64,000 nt of DNA from Delphinapterus leucas (lineage: Eukaryota > Chordata > Mammalia > Artiodactyla > Monodontidae), in assembly GCF_002288925.2 (NCBI RefSeq), contig NW_022097993.1, positions 11,429,443 through 11,493,442 on the forward strand. Reading direction: 5' to 3'. Positions 36,705 through 49,635 of the stretch are shown piece after piece (the first letter of the stretch is position 1; each line of letters begins with the position of its first letter). Below the pieces are notes generated by a model. That model saw nothing but the letters and a program-made list of their open reading frames with translations. It ran no database searches and was not told the origin of the DNA. The position numbers and the translations under genes are program-made.

Positions 36705-39700
36705 TTTCATGACCTGGGTATTGTAAATACTGCTGCAATGGACATTGCGGTGCATGTGTCTTTTCAAATTATGGTTTTCTCTGGATACATGCCCAGTAGT
36801 GGGACTGCTGAGTCATATGGTAATTCTATTTTTAGTTTTTTAAGGAAACTCCATACTGTTCTCCATAGTAGCTGTATCAATTTACATTCCCACCAACAGT
36901 GCAAGAGGGTTCCCTTCTCTCCACACCCTCTCCAACATTTGTTGTTTGTGGATTTTCTGATGATGCCCATTCTAACTGGTGTGAGGTGATACCTCATTGT
37001 ATTTTGATTTGCATTTCTCTAGTAGTTAGTGATGTTGAGCAGCTTTTCATGTGCTTCTTGGCCATATGTATGTCTTCTTTGGAGAAATGTCTATTAAGTT
37101 CTTCTGCCCATTTTTGGATTAGGTTGCTTTTTAATATTGAGCTGCATGAGCTGTTTATATATTTTGGAGATTAATCCTTTGTCCGTTGATTCGCCTACAA
37201 ATATTTTCTCCCATTCTGAGGGTTGTCTTTTTGTCTTGTTTGTAGTTTCCTTTGCTTTGCAAAAGCTTTTAAGTTTCATTGGGTCCCATTTGTTTATTTT
37301 TATTTCCATTACTCTAGGGGTGGATCAAAAAAAATCTTACTGTGATTTATGTCAAAGAGTGTTCTTCCTATGTTTTTCTCTAAGAGTTTTATAGTGTGTG
37401 GCCTTATATTTAGGTCTTTAACCCATTTTGAGTTTATTTTTGCGTATGGTGTTGGGGAGTGTTCTAATTTCATTGTTTTACATGTAGCTGTCCAGTTTTC
37501 CCAGCATCACTTATTGAAGAGACTGTCTTTTCTCCACTGTGTATCCTTACCTTAGTTGACCATAGGTGTGTGGGTTTATCTCTGGGCTTTCTATTCTGTT
37601 CCATTGATCTATATTTCTGTTTTTGTGCCAGTACCATATTGTCTTGATTACTGTACCTTTGTAGCATAGTCTGAAGTCAGGGAGTCTGATTCCTCCAGCT
37701 CCATTTTTTTTCCCTCAAGACTGCTTTGGCTATACAGGGTCTTTTGTGTCTCCATACAGATTTTAAGATTTTTTTGTTCTAGTTCTGTAAAAAATGCCAC
37801 TAGTAATTTAATAGGGATTGCATTGAATCTGTAGATTACTTTGGGTAATATAGTCATTTCCACAATATTGATGCTTCCAATCCAAGAACATGGTATATCT
37901 CTCCATCTGTTAGTGTCATCTTTGATTTCTGTCATCAGTGTCTTATATTTTTCTGAGTTCAGGTCTTTTACCTCCTTAGGTAGGTAAATTCCTAGGTATT
38001 TTATTCTTTTTGTTGCAATGGTGAATGGGATTGCTTCCTTAACTTCTTTTTCTGATCATTCATTGCTAGTGTATAGGTATGCAAGAGATTTCTGCACATT
38101 AATTTTGTATCCTGCAATTTTACCAAATTCATTGATTAGCTCTAGTAGTTTTCTGGGAGCATCTTTGGATTCTCTATGTAGAGTATCATGTCATCTGCAA
38201 ACAGTGACAGTTTTACTTCTTCTTTTTGAATTTGTATTCCTTTTATTTCTTTTTCTTCTCTGATTGCTGTGGCTAGGACTTCCAAAACTATGTTCAATAA
38301 TAGTGGTGAGAGTGGACATCCTTGTCTTGTTCCTGATCTTAGAGGAAATGCTATAAGCTTTTCACCACTGAGAATGATGTTTGCTGTGGGTTTGTCATAT
38401 ATGGCCTTTATTATGTTGAGGTGGTTTCCTCTATGATCACTTTCTGGAGAGTTTTTATCATACATGGGTGTTGAATTTTGTCAAAAGCTTTTTCTGCATC
38501 TATTGAGATGATCATATAGTATTTATTGTTCAGTTTAATATGGTGTATCACATTGATTGATTTGCATATATTGAAGAATCCTTGCATCCCTGGGATAAAT
38601 CCCACTTGATCATGGTGTATGAGCCTTTTAATGTGTTGTTGGAGTCTGTTTGCTAGTATTTTGTTGAGGATTTTTGCATCTATATTCATCAGTGAAATTG
38701 GTCTGTAATTTTCTTTTAAGTAGTATCTTTGTCTGGTTTTGGTAACAAGGTGATGGTGGCCTCAAGGAATGAGTTTGGGAATTTTCCTTCCTCTGCAATT
38801 TTTTGGAAGAGTTTGAGAAGAATGGGTGTTAGCTCTTCTCTAAGTGTTTGATAGAATTCACCTGTGAAGCCATCTGATCCTGGACTTTTGTTTGTTGGAA
38901 GATTTTTAATCGCAGTTTCAATTTCATTACTTGTGATTGGTCAGTTCATATTTACTATTTCTTCCTGGTTCAGTCTTGGAAGGTTATACCTTTCTAAGAA
39001 TTTGTCCATTTCTTCCAGGTTGTCCATTTTATTGGCATGGAGTTGCTTGCAGTAGTCTCTTAGGATGATTTGTATTTCTGCGTTGTCCATTGTATCTTCT
39101 CTTTTTTCATTTCTAATTTTATTGATTTGAGTCCTCTCCCTCTTTTTCTTGATGAGTCTGGCTAATGGTTAATCAGTTTTGTTTATCTTCTCAAAGAACA
39201 AGTTTTTAGTTTTATTGTTCTTTGCTATTGTCTTCTTTGTTTCTATTTCATTTACTTCTGCTCTGATCTTCATGATTTCCTTCCTTCTACTAACTTTGGG
39301 TTTGTTTGTTCTCCATTCCCTAGTCCCTTTTGGTGTAAGATTAGACTGTTTATTTGAGATTTTTCTTGTTTCTTGAGGTAGGCTTGTAGTGCTATAAACT
39401 TCCCTCTTAGAACTGCTTTTCCTGCATCCCATAGCTTTTGAATCATCATGTTTTGATTGTAATTTATGTCTAGGTATTTTGTGATTTCATCATTGATTTC
39501 TTCAGTGATATCTCGGCTATTTAGTAACGTATTGTTTAGCCTCCATGTGTTTGTGATTTTTACGTTTTTTCCCCCGTAATTGATTTCTAATCTCACAGTG
39601 CTGTGGTTGGAAAAGATGCTTAATATGATTTCAATTTTTTAAAATTTACTGAGGTTTGATTTGTGACTCAAGATGTAATCTATCCTGGAGTATGTTCTGT

Positions 39701-40270
39701 GTGCACTTGAGAAGAAAGTGTAATCTGCTGTTTTTGGATGGAATGTCCTATAAATATCAGTTAAATCTATCTGGTCTATTGTGTGATTTAAAGCTTGTGT
39801 TTCCTTATTAATTTTCTGTCTGGATGTTTTGTCCATCGGTGTAAGTGAGGTGTTAATGTCCCCCACTATTATTGTATTATTGTCGATTTCCTCTTTTAGA
39901 GCTGTTAGCAGTTGCCTTATGTATTGAGGTGCTCCAATGTTGGGTACACTGATATTTATAATTGTTATATCTTATTCTTGGATTGATCCCTTGATCATTA
40001 CGTAGTGTCCTTCCTTGTCTCTTGTAACATTCTTTATTTTAAAGTCTATTTTATCCGATATGAGTATTGCTACTCCAGCTTTCTTTTCATTTCCATTTGT
40101 ATGGAATATCTTTTTCCACCCCCTCACTCTCAGTCTGTATGTGTCTCTAGGTCTGAAGTGGGTCTCTTGTAGACAGCATATATATGGGTCTTATTTTTGT
40201 ATCCATTCAGCGAGTTGTGTCTTTTGGTTGGAGCATTCAGTACATTCACATTTAAGGTAATTATTGATAT
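36705..40270 (-). pseudogene. L1 ORF2 pseudogene, minus strand
   Basis: Read right to left: endonuclease (39639-39866, with GDINTS and the SSAHRTYSRIDYILSHK segment; 39270-39596, MRLEINY onward), linker, RT palm in two overlapping frames (38411-38689, [13 protein letters not shown]; 38142-38465, [10 protein letters not shown] and LSLFADDM), thumb (37648-37935, [15 protein letters not shown]) and C-terminal cysteine motif (36764-36997, [18 protein letters not shown]). Active-site residues look preserved, but several frame breaks make it non-functional. Confidence 0.85.
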
Positions 40271-40299
40271 GTATGTTCCTATTACCATTTTCTTAATTG

Positions 40300-41240
40300 T
40301 TATAGTTTTGTTTTTGTAGGTCCTTTTGTTCTCTTGTGTTTCCCACTTACAGAAGTTCCTTTAGCGCTTGTTGTAGAGCTGGTTTGGTGGTGCTGAATTC
40401 TCTTAGCTTTTGCTTGGCTGTAAAGCTTTTGATTTCTCTGTTGAATCTGAATGAGATCCTTGCCAGGTAGAGTAATCTTGGTTGTAGGTTCTTCCCTTTC
40501 ATCACTTTGAATATATCGTGCCATGGCCTTCTGGTTTGCAGAGTTTCTGCTGAGAAATCAGCTGTTAACCTATGGGCATTCCCTTGTATGTTGTCATTTT
40601 TTCCTTGTTTCTTTCAGTAATTTTTCTTTGTCTTTAATTTTTGTCAATTTGATTACTATGTGTCTCGGCGTGCTTCTTCTTGGGTTTAGTCTGCCTGGGA
40701 CTGTCTGTGCTTCATGGACTTGGGTGGCTATTTCCTTTCCCATGTTAGGGAATATATCAACTATAATCTCTTCAAATATTTTCTCGGGTCCTTTCTCTCT
40801 CTCTTCTCCTTCTGGGACCTCTATAATCCGAATGTTGTTGCGTTTAATGTCGTCCCAGATGTCCCTTAGGCTGTCTTCATTTCTTTTCCTTCTTTTCTCT
40901 TTATTCTGTTCTGTGGCAGTGAATTCCACCATTCTGTCTTCCAGGTCACTTATCCGTTCTTCTGCCTCAGTTACCCTGCTATTGATTCTTCTAGTGTATT
41001 TTTCATTTTAGTTACTGTACTGTTCATCTCTGTTTGTTTGTTCTTTAATTCATCTAGATGTTTGTTCTTTAATTCTTCTAGGTCTTTGTTAAACATTTCT
41101 TGCATCTTCTAAATCTTTGCCCCCATTCTTTTTCCGAGGTCCTGGATCATCTTCACTATCATTATTCTGAGTTCTTTCTCTGGAAGGTTGCCTATCTCCA
41201 TTTCATTTAATTGTTTTTCTGGGGTTTTATCTTGTTCCTT
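40300..41240 (-). pseudogene. L1 ORF1 pseudogene, minus strand
   Basis: The minus strand at 40594-40932 reads DSLRDIWDDIKRNNIRIIEVPEG-type sequence, the RNA-recognition part of L1 ORF1p, followed by the C-terminal part near 40300-40524 with GKDLIQIQ-like frames. The coiled-coil start near 41100-41240 is broken. Confidence 0.75.
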
Positions 41241-42126
41241 CATCTGGTACAAAGTCCTCTCCCTTTTCCTTTTGTCTATCTTTCTGTGAATGTGGTTTTC
41301 CTTCCACAGGCTGCAGGATTGTAGTTCTTCTTGCTTCTGCTGTCTGCCCTCTGGTGGATGAGGCTATCTACGAGGCTTGTGTCAGAAACATTTTTAGATA
41401 TGTACAATCTCGGAAATTTTACCTCCTTTTCACGTTGTCTTAATAATTTGCTTCAGGATGTGTTCACATAGAAGAAAGAATAAAACCAAGAAAGGAGATG
41501 ACAAAGAACAGAAGCCCTGGAATCAACCCAGGACAAAAAATAAAGGGAGTCACAGAATGAGAAATTTGTAGTTGGCTTAGAAAGCTTGTAGTAAAGGATG
41601 GAGTAAGAGGTCTGAAAGGTACTCCCCCAACATAAGAGACTCAGTGAGAGAATTTGAAAAACATGGAAGATAAGTGCAGGGAAAACAAATACAACTAGAA
41701 ACACCACAAAACAAAACAAAACAACAATAACAACAAACCTATTCAATAAAGGAAAGTATACCACTTGGGTCTGCAAACAGTAATATTTACGCAGTCATAA
41801 AAAAGTGAACATTTTCTATTTTTAGAATAATAAGAATAATACTATAACTCCATTCATCATTCACCTGCGCTTGGCACCGAGATTGTTTCCATTTTTTACT
41901 ATTTCAAACAATGCTGAAATTTTAGCCTTGTATGTGCACAATTTCATAAACGAGTGACAATATCTCTATTTATATTTTCTGGTTCAAAGAAAATGTGAAA
42001 TATTGATAGACAGTATCAAATTATCCTCCACAGAGATTGTATCTAGGCATTCTTCCCTCAGAATGTATGAGTGTGTTTCTCTACATTTTTGCCCATGTAC
42101 TATACTGTCAAACTTTTAGACTTTTG

Positions 42127-42873
42127 CCTATTTTTCTTATTGTGGTAAGAACTTTTAACATGAGGTCTACCCTCTTAACAAATTTTTAATTGCACAATAT
42201 AGTATTGTTAACTGTAAGCATAAAGTTTTCCAGCAGACCTTTAGACCGTATTAATCTTGTATAACAGAAACTTTATAGTTTTCACAGCAGCTCCATAATT
42301 TTCCCCTACCCCCAGCTCCTGGCAATCACTATTCTACTTTCTGTTTCTATAAGCTTGACTATTTTAGATACAAGTGGAATCATGCAGTATTTGTCCTGGC
42401 TTATCTCACTTAATGTCCTTCAGGTTCATTCATGTTGTTGCATAGGGCAGGGTTTCCTTCTTTTTTAAGGCTGAATAACATTCCATTTTATAAATACACC
42501 ACTTTTTTAATCCATGTATCCATCAATGGACATTTAGGTTGTTTCCATATCTTGGTAATTTTGTCACAGACATATGAAAAGATCTTTAACATCAACAATC
42601 ATCAGGGAAATGCAGGTCAAAAACCACAATGTGATATCACCTCATACCTGTTAGAATGACTACTGTTTTAAAAAAATAACAAGTGTTAGCAAAAATGTAG
42701 AAAAATTGGAACCCTTGTACACTGTTGGTGGGAATGTAAAATGGTGCAGCTGCTATGAAAAACAGTATAAAGGTTACTAGAAAAATTAGAAATATAATTA
42801 TCATACAATCCAGAAATCCTACTTCTGAGTATATATCCAGAAGAATTGAGAGCATTGCCAATCTTGCAAGAGA
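42127..42873 (-). mobile_element. Twin-primed L1 insertion with 5' inversion
   Basis: Bases 42127-42558 are L1 3' UTR and ORF2 end on the minus strand. At about 42560 the orientation flips: 42570-42873 is the preceding part of ORF2 on the plus strand (CATATGAAAAGATCTTTAAC through ACTGTTGGTGGGAATGTAAA). The two pieces are adjacent in normal L1 order with little missing, so this is the standard product of twin priming during insertion. Confidence 0.85.
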
Positions 42874-43133
42874 AAAGTAGTATCTCAGAGCCATTTTAGT
42901 TTACATTTATTAAAAGTGAATTTAGATGTCTTTTAATATGTTTAAGAGTGATCTTATTCTTTCTTTTCTATGAACTCTGTTCACATCCTTTCTTTAATCA
43001 TCACCTTGTCTTTAGATTCAACTTTGTACTTACTGATGGCAAAACAAAGGAGTGGCCTTTAAAGATTAAACAAGCCTTGTTATTTCTGCAGGACACTTGA
43101 AAAATACCAGGGTGGTTGCTTTAATATTGAATG

Positions 43134-43187
43134 GTTAATTCTTAATTCACAAGATCAGTGAGAACTCCCTGGGAATTAAGAATTAAC
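43134..43187. other. Perfect 14-15 bp inverted repeat with 24-26 nt loop
   Basis: GTTAATTCTTAATT at 43134-43147 is matched by AATTAAGAATTAAC at 43174-43187; one more C-G pair extends the stem inwards. It lies in unique intron sequence and could fold in the pre-mRNA. No known family is recognised. Confidence 0.7.
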
Positions 43188-44079
43188 TATATGGTGCATT
43201 TTAGTAATTTGTGCACTAATGGGTAAAGTAGTTGCATTGTCTGTTTATTGGTTTTTTTGTGAATGTTAAGTGAGAAAGTGTGTGCTAGCAGTTTCTATAT
43301 TGAAAAAAAGACTTATCCTTGAAAAATATTAGAATCCTGAGACTTATTTAAATACATTTGAGAACTGTTTCTGTGGAAATTATACTGCAATTCAATGGAC
43401 GAATCTGTCTATATATAAATACTGTTTAAAACACAACCTTTTAGAAATGGGGTCAAACACTTACCTTACCTAATCACATTTATTTTATAGCCTGAATTAA
43501 TTAAGGCTGTGTCAGTGTAACTCTAATTCAGTGCAAGCAACATCGAGATTAGTTGTGATGTGTCACATAAACCCCCCAGGATGTTGTTCCCGTGCCACTT
43601 TTTAATCTTCTGGGTTAGTAACATGATGTGTCTTCTAAATAACCAGATTTTGATACTATCAAAGCCAGGAACAAACCCCTTAATTTTCAAGCTACCAATC
43701 AAACACTAGAAAGTTGGCATGAAGGTTAATTATAATTAATGTTTTCTTAATATTTCAATGAAATGGAGCACACAGAAAGTTATTTTCAAGCTTCTGATAA
43801 AGAGTAACTAGTGTATCAAGTGAACAAATCAAGATAATTTGAGAGTCGATGTACTAATATAAAGCTGTAACAAGCAAACAATAGTAAGTAAAAGGACAGG
43901 TGAACAGGATAGAAAAAGACTCTCCTGTTTGCACAGAACCAAAAGGCAGATGCGCTAGTGCAGCATTTCAGCATCATTTCAACAAACGCTTTGATGACCT
44001 CCACACACTCACAATCATAAATTAGGAAGAGTACCTGCTCTTGCACCAGGAATTCCACTAGCCACTTTAAGTGATTTTA

Positions 44080-44215
44080 TTTAATTCTAACAACCCTAAG
44101 AAATATAATTTCGCCCTTTTATAGATGAGAAAAACAAACTTCCTAGAGATAACACTGCAAATAAGTGAGGGACCTGAGCTCTAAACTTAAGTATGTCTGA
44201 CCCCCAAACCCTATT
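44080..44215 (-). repeat. MIR fossil
   Basis: Reverse MIR order: AATTCTAACAACCCTAAGAA, CCCTTTTATAGATGAGAAAA, then GTGAGGGACCTGAGCTC. Diverged as expected for this ancient family. Confidence 0.65.
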
Positions 44216-44640
44216 CTACTTCGAATATATTCTACTTCTACTTCCAAAGAATTATTTGGAGCATACGATTTATTTGAATACACATAATCTTCATCCATGA
44301 ATTGTGTTTCAGGTCAATGGTATCATATTTAAGACCTGCAACATTTTTGATATATGAAGATATTAAACTTTCCAGAATATATTATACTGGGAAACTGAGA
44401 GTGGTTGTGAAACAGGAGGGCACGCTATTAAGAAACAGAATGAAAAGCCAACAGCATAGACTGAGGGGAAGTTAAGAACAGCAAAGCCCCAAAAGGCATC
44501 TGAGGATTAGAGCTGGTCAGAAGCTGGAGGAGGCAGCTGTACAGTTAGCAGTGCTATGGTAAATAAATGAGCAATCATCTGCCAGGACTTGCCTAAAAAA
44601 AGATGCAATACACCAGGGCTGGTGGTTGGAGAAAACTCTC

Positions 44641-45359
44641 CATGAAGCTTGTGCATTTCTGCTTGTGTTGTGAGTGAGGTGCTAACTGTTCTATGTTCTG
44701 AACTACCTTTTCACACCCTTCAGGTGGTGGCCTAACCAGAAGGCGACGTAGAGAATTCAGATTTCATTCTGGCTCAGCCACCTAGATGCTCTTGTTGGCT
44801 CGATGTGGTTCTAGATCAGAAAGATAATGGCCACTGATCACTCAGCACCCTTATGACAGCCCGCCCAGCTAAAGTGACACACACAATGGGTCTCTGTAAG
44901 TTTTATTAAAAATGTGCGTGTCCTGCCTGATACCTGGATTAATTCTTCAAGTCAAGGGGAAAGGTCAGCTCAGAAACTTGGGAAAATCATCTGGTCTCCT
45001 AAGACAGACTTGGAGGCTACAGGGGATTTGCTTAGCTGGTTGGGTGTGGGATTCTGGGGAACATGGTTGAGATCAGCACTACAGGTTGGCCTCGTCTACT
45101 TGCTTGGAGTCCTGTTAATAGTAGCCCTTGTTAAATGCTATCTGAGACAGATTGAAAGTTTGGTCCCAGCCTCTTTTGGTGAGGCAAATCCGAGAGGCTG
45201 AATGAGTGGTACACTCAGGAAAATTTGCCAGAAGCTCAGACAGTAGAGCAAGAGGAGTGGCTGTTTCGGGGAGACTATGGGTCTTCCCATGGGTCTTGCA
45301 TGTTTCTGTGTATCTTGTGAGGGAAGTACTAACTGCCCTTTCATTCTGAACTATCTTTT
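44641..45359 (+). pseudogene. Endogenous retrovirus-like remnant (env tail between LTR-like repeats)
   Basis: An open frame at 44914-45201 (95 codons) ends with an aromatic-rich stretch followed by a hydrophobic segment of about 22 residues and a short basic tail with cysteine. This layout resembles the membrane-anchoring C-terminus of a retroviral envelope TM subunit. Its start is not an authentic env start. It is flanked by two related segments, 44641-44711 and 45288-45359, about 70% identical by eye, in the same orientation, as LTR pieces would be. No gag, pol or other env part was found, so at most this is a heavily deleted, non-functional relic. A chance hydrophobic frame is the alternative. 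Confidence 0.45.
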
Positions 45360-45837
45360 AAGGATGTTTGTATAGGAAAGCCCTTCCTCTGGGGCACAAA
45401 AACAGTTGCACCTTTCAGGATAAATTAGGGTTTCTAGGCTCCACATCCAGTGTTCCTTTACTTCTCAAAAGTTGACTTTAATAATGGATTAGAATATATA
45501 AAGCTTCTGTTCATGTCTGCAGTATAGTGAACAGAAGGTAGAATTCTTCAACTAAGGTGATAATTCCAGCTGCCCACAAAAAACATGTTTCTCAAACTGA
45601 ATTAAAAAAAAATCAGGGACAATAAGTGATATCAGAACCGCCATTCTGAAATTGAAAAATTTCAACATGGGAGGAGAATCCCTGCCCTAAAGTAATTAGC
45701 TTCAGCTGGAAAGAGAGACTCTTCATTATGATGTTCAAGTTGATGATTTTGTATTTTCCTATAGATATTTTAACTGTAGGATTTGGTGATATTTTGTTTT
45801 CATAATATGTCTGTCAATGAAAAATATTTGTTTCCTC

Positions 45838-45950
45838 TGCCTATGAAGAGGAAATATTTATTGGGTCCCTACACTGCACCAAGTACTTTTAGTCTCTGGG
45901 GCTACAGCTGTATATAAGTTAAACCAGGCTCTGTCCTCATGGAGGTTCTA
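45838..45950. repeat. L2-like fossil
   Basis: Contains TATTTATTGGGTCCCTACAC, AAGTACTTTTAGTCTCTGGG, GCTACAGCTG and CTCTGTCCTCATGGAGGTTC, the order seen in ancient mammalian repeats that end with a 'cctgccctcatggagcttac' segment. The exact family is uncertain. Confidence 0.5.
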
Positions 45951-46157
45951 CTAGAGGTAAAAAAGAAAATAGTTCAATTTAGTTTACATTTACTAGTTTT
46001 CTCAAGATGAAAGAATTCTACCCATAAAGATGACTATACAAAAGTTCTCTTTGAACATTTCTCAGCAAGTACTTCATAAAGGCCTCATTCCCATTGATGT
46101 TCATTCCTATTGATATTTTTGCCACTGAATAGTAATATAATAGTGATAAGAATACCT

Positions 46158-46375
46158 GCTAAAAGTTAAACAGTACTTACTAAGAGCCAGTCATTATTCA
46201 AAAGATTTTACATGTACCATTTAATCTAATCATCACTAAAACACTGTGCAACAAGAAATATTATCTCATTTTTAGAGGATGAAACTAGGGCACAGAAAAT
46301 TCTAGTAACATGGTGAGGTTCAAAGCCACTGTCTGGATCCAGGGTCTGCATAACTCTTAAGCTATAATGCATGGA
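46158..46375 (-). repeat. MIR fossil
   Basis: Reverse MIR order: AAGAGCCAGTCATTATTC, ACATGTACCATTTAATC, TATCTCATTTTTAGAGGATG, AAACTAGGGCACAG, then a CAAAGCCACTGTCTGGATCC segment and a final TTAAGCTATAATGC. Confidence 0.75.
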
Positions 46376-48965
46376 TTTTTGGTTAGCTAAAACCAATGGA
46401 ATGGTTAATTGTAATGAATATAATTCAAATACTTTTAGAGAACAATCATTTTAAAATACCACCTTATAGATCAATGTAAGGTTTCTACCAAAATTTTTTA
46501 AATGTTTAAACAGAGTAGAATTGAATTAAACTAATTTCTGTGTAGATTTATGACTTAAGTACATGTTTTTCTGCATATAATTTTTCAAAAGTCATCCATT
46601 TTATAATTTTCTAATGGCATTTGAGATACATTTTAAGGTATTTTTCTAGGTTGCTGAGCATCTCAACTTGAAATAAAATAGCTCTTTCATAACAGTCCTA
46701 AATTGCCAGTGTATAGCACTTTTAGGAAAGAAAGTTTTACTGTTGAGTTTTAAAATGCATAATTTAGAATTTTGGTGAAAACAATTTGAAATGTTTTTTG
46801 AAACAGAAGCAAACTATAAACAGAAGGGCAGAAGGAGTTATTCTCAAACCATTCATCTAATGAAAAATACATAAATCATCTCCTTGTCAAATGAGCTGAT
46901 GGTAGGTTTTTTCAAAACATAAATCTTCTCTGAGGCTAAACAAATCTTCCTAGGGCCTTAAGCATCAACTCCCCTACATTTCTGCACAGAGTCAATAAAA
47001 ATAGATTTATAGTATAGAAACACCCTCTATTTTAATCAACTAATTTATTTATGTAAGCGTTTTGCCCACAAATTTTAAAAAGCATTAATTAAAAAAAAAT
47101 ATTTCAACTGCCTTCTTTCTACTGATCCACTAGTACCCTAACAATCCCAATATTGGCCTGGATCACCAGTTTCAGAAAGTTAACAAGAATTAACTATGAA
47201 TTATGTAACTTTACTAGATTAATATTATTAATTCAAATTCAGGCAATCCATAGAAAGACCATATAAATAACAGATTTTGAAATGTAAGGAATTCAAAATA
47301 ATCTTAAATTGAATTGCCTGTCACTTACTATGCTATAGTACATATTTTAATAGGTAAATATAAATATGTATAATTCATAAATGCTATAGAACATGTATTT
47401 ATTCTGATAAGAACAGAAAGAGAAATTATGTTCTATGGGCATTTAACAAGAATTTTTCTACTTCATTCACCTAAAAAGAAATAGTTATAGTTCCTTAGCA
47501 ATTTTAATAAGAAAGCATCATTTAGTAGTTGAGGCTGTGATTTAAATGTATTCAAAGTAAATAACTTTAAATTACAGCATGAAAATTCTAGCAAGAAAAT
47601 GATTTTCTCTGAAATAATGTTTTTGTGTAGGGCCAACAGAACTACTGTTCTGTTGTGTACCAATACTTGTACACTATTTGTATATTAATTGCAAACGATC
47701 AGTTCATAAAATGATCAGCTTTAACCATCTGGTTGCTTTTTCTTAAACCAAATAGGTCCCAAGAAGGCAGTGACAATGAGTATTTCTGTGTCCCCAGATA
47801 TCTAGTGTCTGATATATAATTAGCATTCGAATAAGTAAAAGTAGGTAAAAAGGGAAGGAGAAGCTAGGGAAGGGACCAGGTCATCTACTGAACTGATTTT
47901 GTATCTTGTACACACTAATTTAGAAAATAGCCTTATTCCTTAGGTGAATACTATATGATCTCTTGTGCATTAGGGCCATCTGTTAATTTGTGTCATTTGA
48001 TCTATAAATGACCAGCTGAGATTGTCTGTCAGTTACTTCTGGTATTTAAGGTAGTTTTTATAGGGTGAAGTCTGTGCCCCGCCCCCATGCCTATAACTCA
48101 CATAAGCTGGATTTATCTGGGCCCCAGGACTGCATTTAAAGTATCATTTAGTGAGCATGCCTAAGACACTTCTGCTGTTGATTGACTTAACCTTTGGCTT
48201 CTGTGTAAACATTTGGTGCCATCTGGGTGAGAATTTAATGACTCCCCAAAGGGACATGGCCAGGGCCACACAGGCATTTTCCTGGGAACTAAAATAAGTG
48301 GATACATTGAAGTAGCACTGCTGCACCTTCCTTCACCTGTCGCTTCTGACATGAGGTGCAAAGCCCAGAAGAGACAAGAAGGAGGGAGACAGAGGTGTCA
48401 GCCTACTGCCTCATTTCAGTAACAGTCGCTGCCTTGTTTCTGGAGCTTCAGCAAAACTTTACTGAAAAAACAGTAGTATATTATCTAGTGGAGGAGAAGT
48501 TGGTAATAGTAAGAATATAAAACATACACAACAATTTTTAAAAGTTATATATAAAGAAGTACTACATTTACACAAAATTAAGATTTTAACAACAAATGAC
48601 GAAGAATAAAGAAAATGTACTTTTTATACCTGCATATTTAAATGTAAGGGTTTATATCTAATATTTAAATGTAAAGAAAAAGCTAAGGTAAAATGTCATA
48701 ATTCAAATAACGTGAATAAACCCTAAAATACCTACCTTTATTAGAGGATTATTAGGTCAAAATCTTGGTGATTTCAGAATAATTTATCAGAATCTATTTT
48801 TAACATAAATTTGCATTATACTCTTAAACTGTATTTTGATCAAACAAGTTTGGATGTTATTATAATAAGTTTTCCTTATTCAGTGTTGGTTTTAACTCAC
48901 ATAAATACATATCTTCTTTGTAAGTTATAAATACCAACAGAAGAGACATTTCAAATTCATCAGTA
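46376..48965. other. Unique AT-rich intron sequence
   Basis: No gene or repeat family recognised. Open frames near 47463 and 48144-48361 are short and lack support. Confidence 0.5.
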
Positions 48966-49482
48966 ACTCACTTTTCCCCCCGGATTTACTGGGAAACAAT
49001 TGACATATCACACTGTGTAAGTTTAAGGTGCACAACGTGATGATTTGAGATGCGTATCTATAGTGAAATGATTAGCACAATAAGGTTAGTTAATAGCTCC
49101 ATCATCTCACATAGACACCCTTCTTTTGCACGTCTGGTGATAACATTTAAGATCTAGTCTTTTACCCACTTTCAGGTATATAATACAGCATTGTTAACTA
49201 GAGTCACCATGCTGTATATTAGATCTCCAGAACTTATTCATCATAAAACTAGAAGTTTGTACATTTTGACCAACATTTCCCTATTTTCCCCACCCTCCAC
49301 CCCTCCCAACCACTATTCTACTATCTGTTTCTATGAATTCAGCTTTTTTATCTTCTGCATACAAGTGGGAACATATAGTATTTGTCCTTCTGACTTATTT
49401 CATTTAGCATAATGACCTGAAGGACCATCCATACTGTCACAAGTGACAGGATTTCTTTCTTTTTATGGCTGAATAATTTTGT

Positions 49483-49484
<2 letters not shown>

Positions 49485-49517
<33 letters not shown>
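49485..49517. repeat. (GT)n microsatellite in L1
   Basis: About 16 GT units at the same L1 position (after GGCTGAATAATTTT) as the GT tract at 18874-18911. Confidence 0.93.
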
Positions 49518-49518
<1 letters not shown>

Positions 49519-49635
49519 CTCCATGTTCTTTATCCATTCATCCCTTGATGGACACTTGTTAGGTTGTTTCCATGTCCTGGCTATTTGTGAATAGTGCTGC
49601 AATGAGCATGGAAATGCAGATATTCCTTTGAAATA

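Larger units (their letters stand above)
35926..41390 (-). mobile_element. Long L1, minus strand, with 3' tandem duplication
   Basis: Starts with poly(T) (35925-35939, the reversed A tail), then L1 3' UTR, ORF2 (down to about 40270) and ORF1 (about 40300-41240), and breaks off in the 5' UTR near 41390. A 356-bp segment of the 3' end is present twice in exact copies. Frames on the minus strand keep the endonuclease GDINTSLTPMD motif and the [15 protein letters not shown] motif, but are separated by stops and shifts. It is sense to the collagen gene and close in sequence to the 22.6-29.6 kb copy. Confidence 0.9.
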
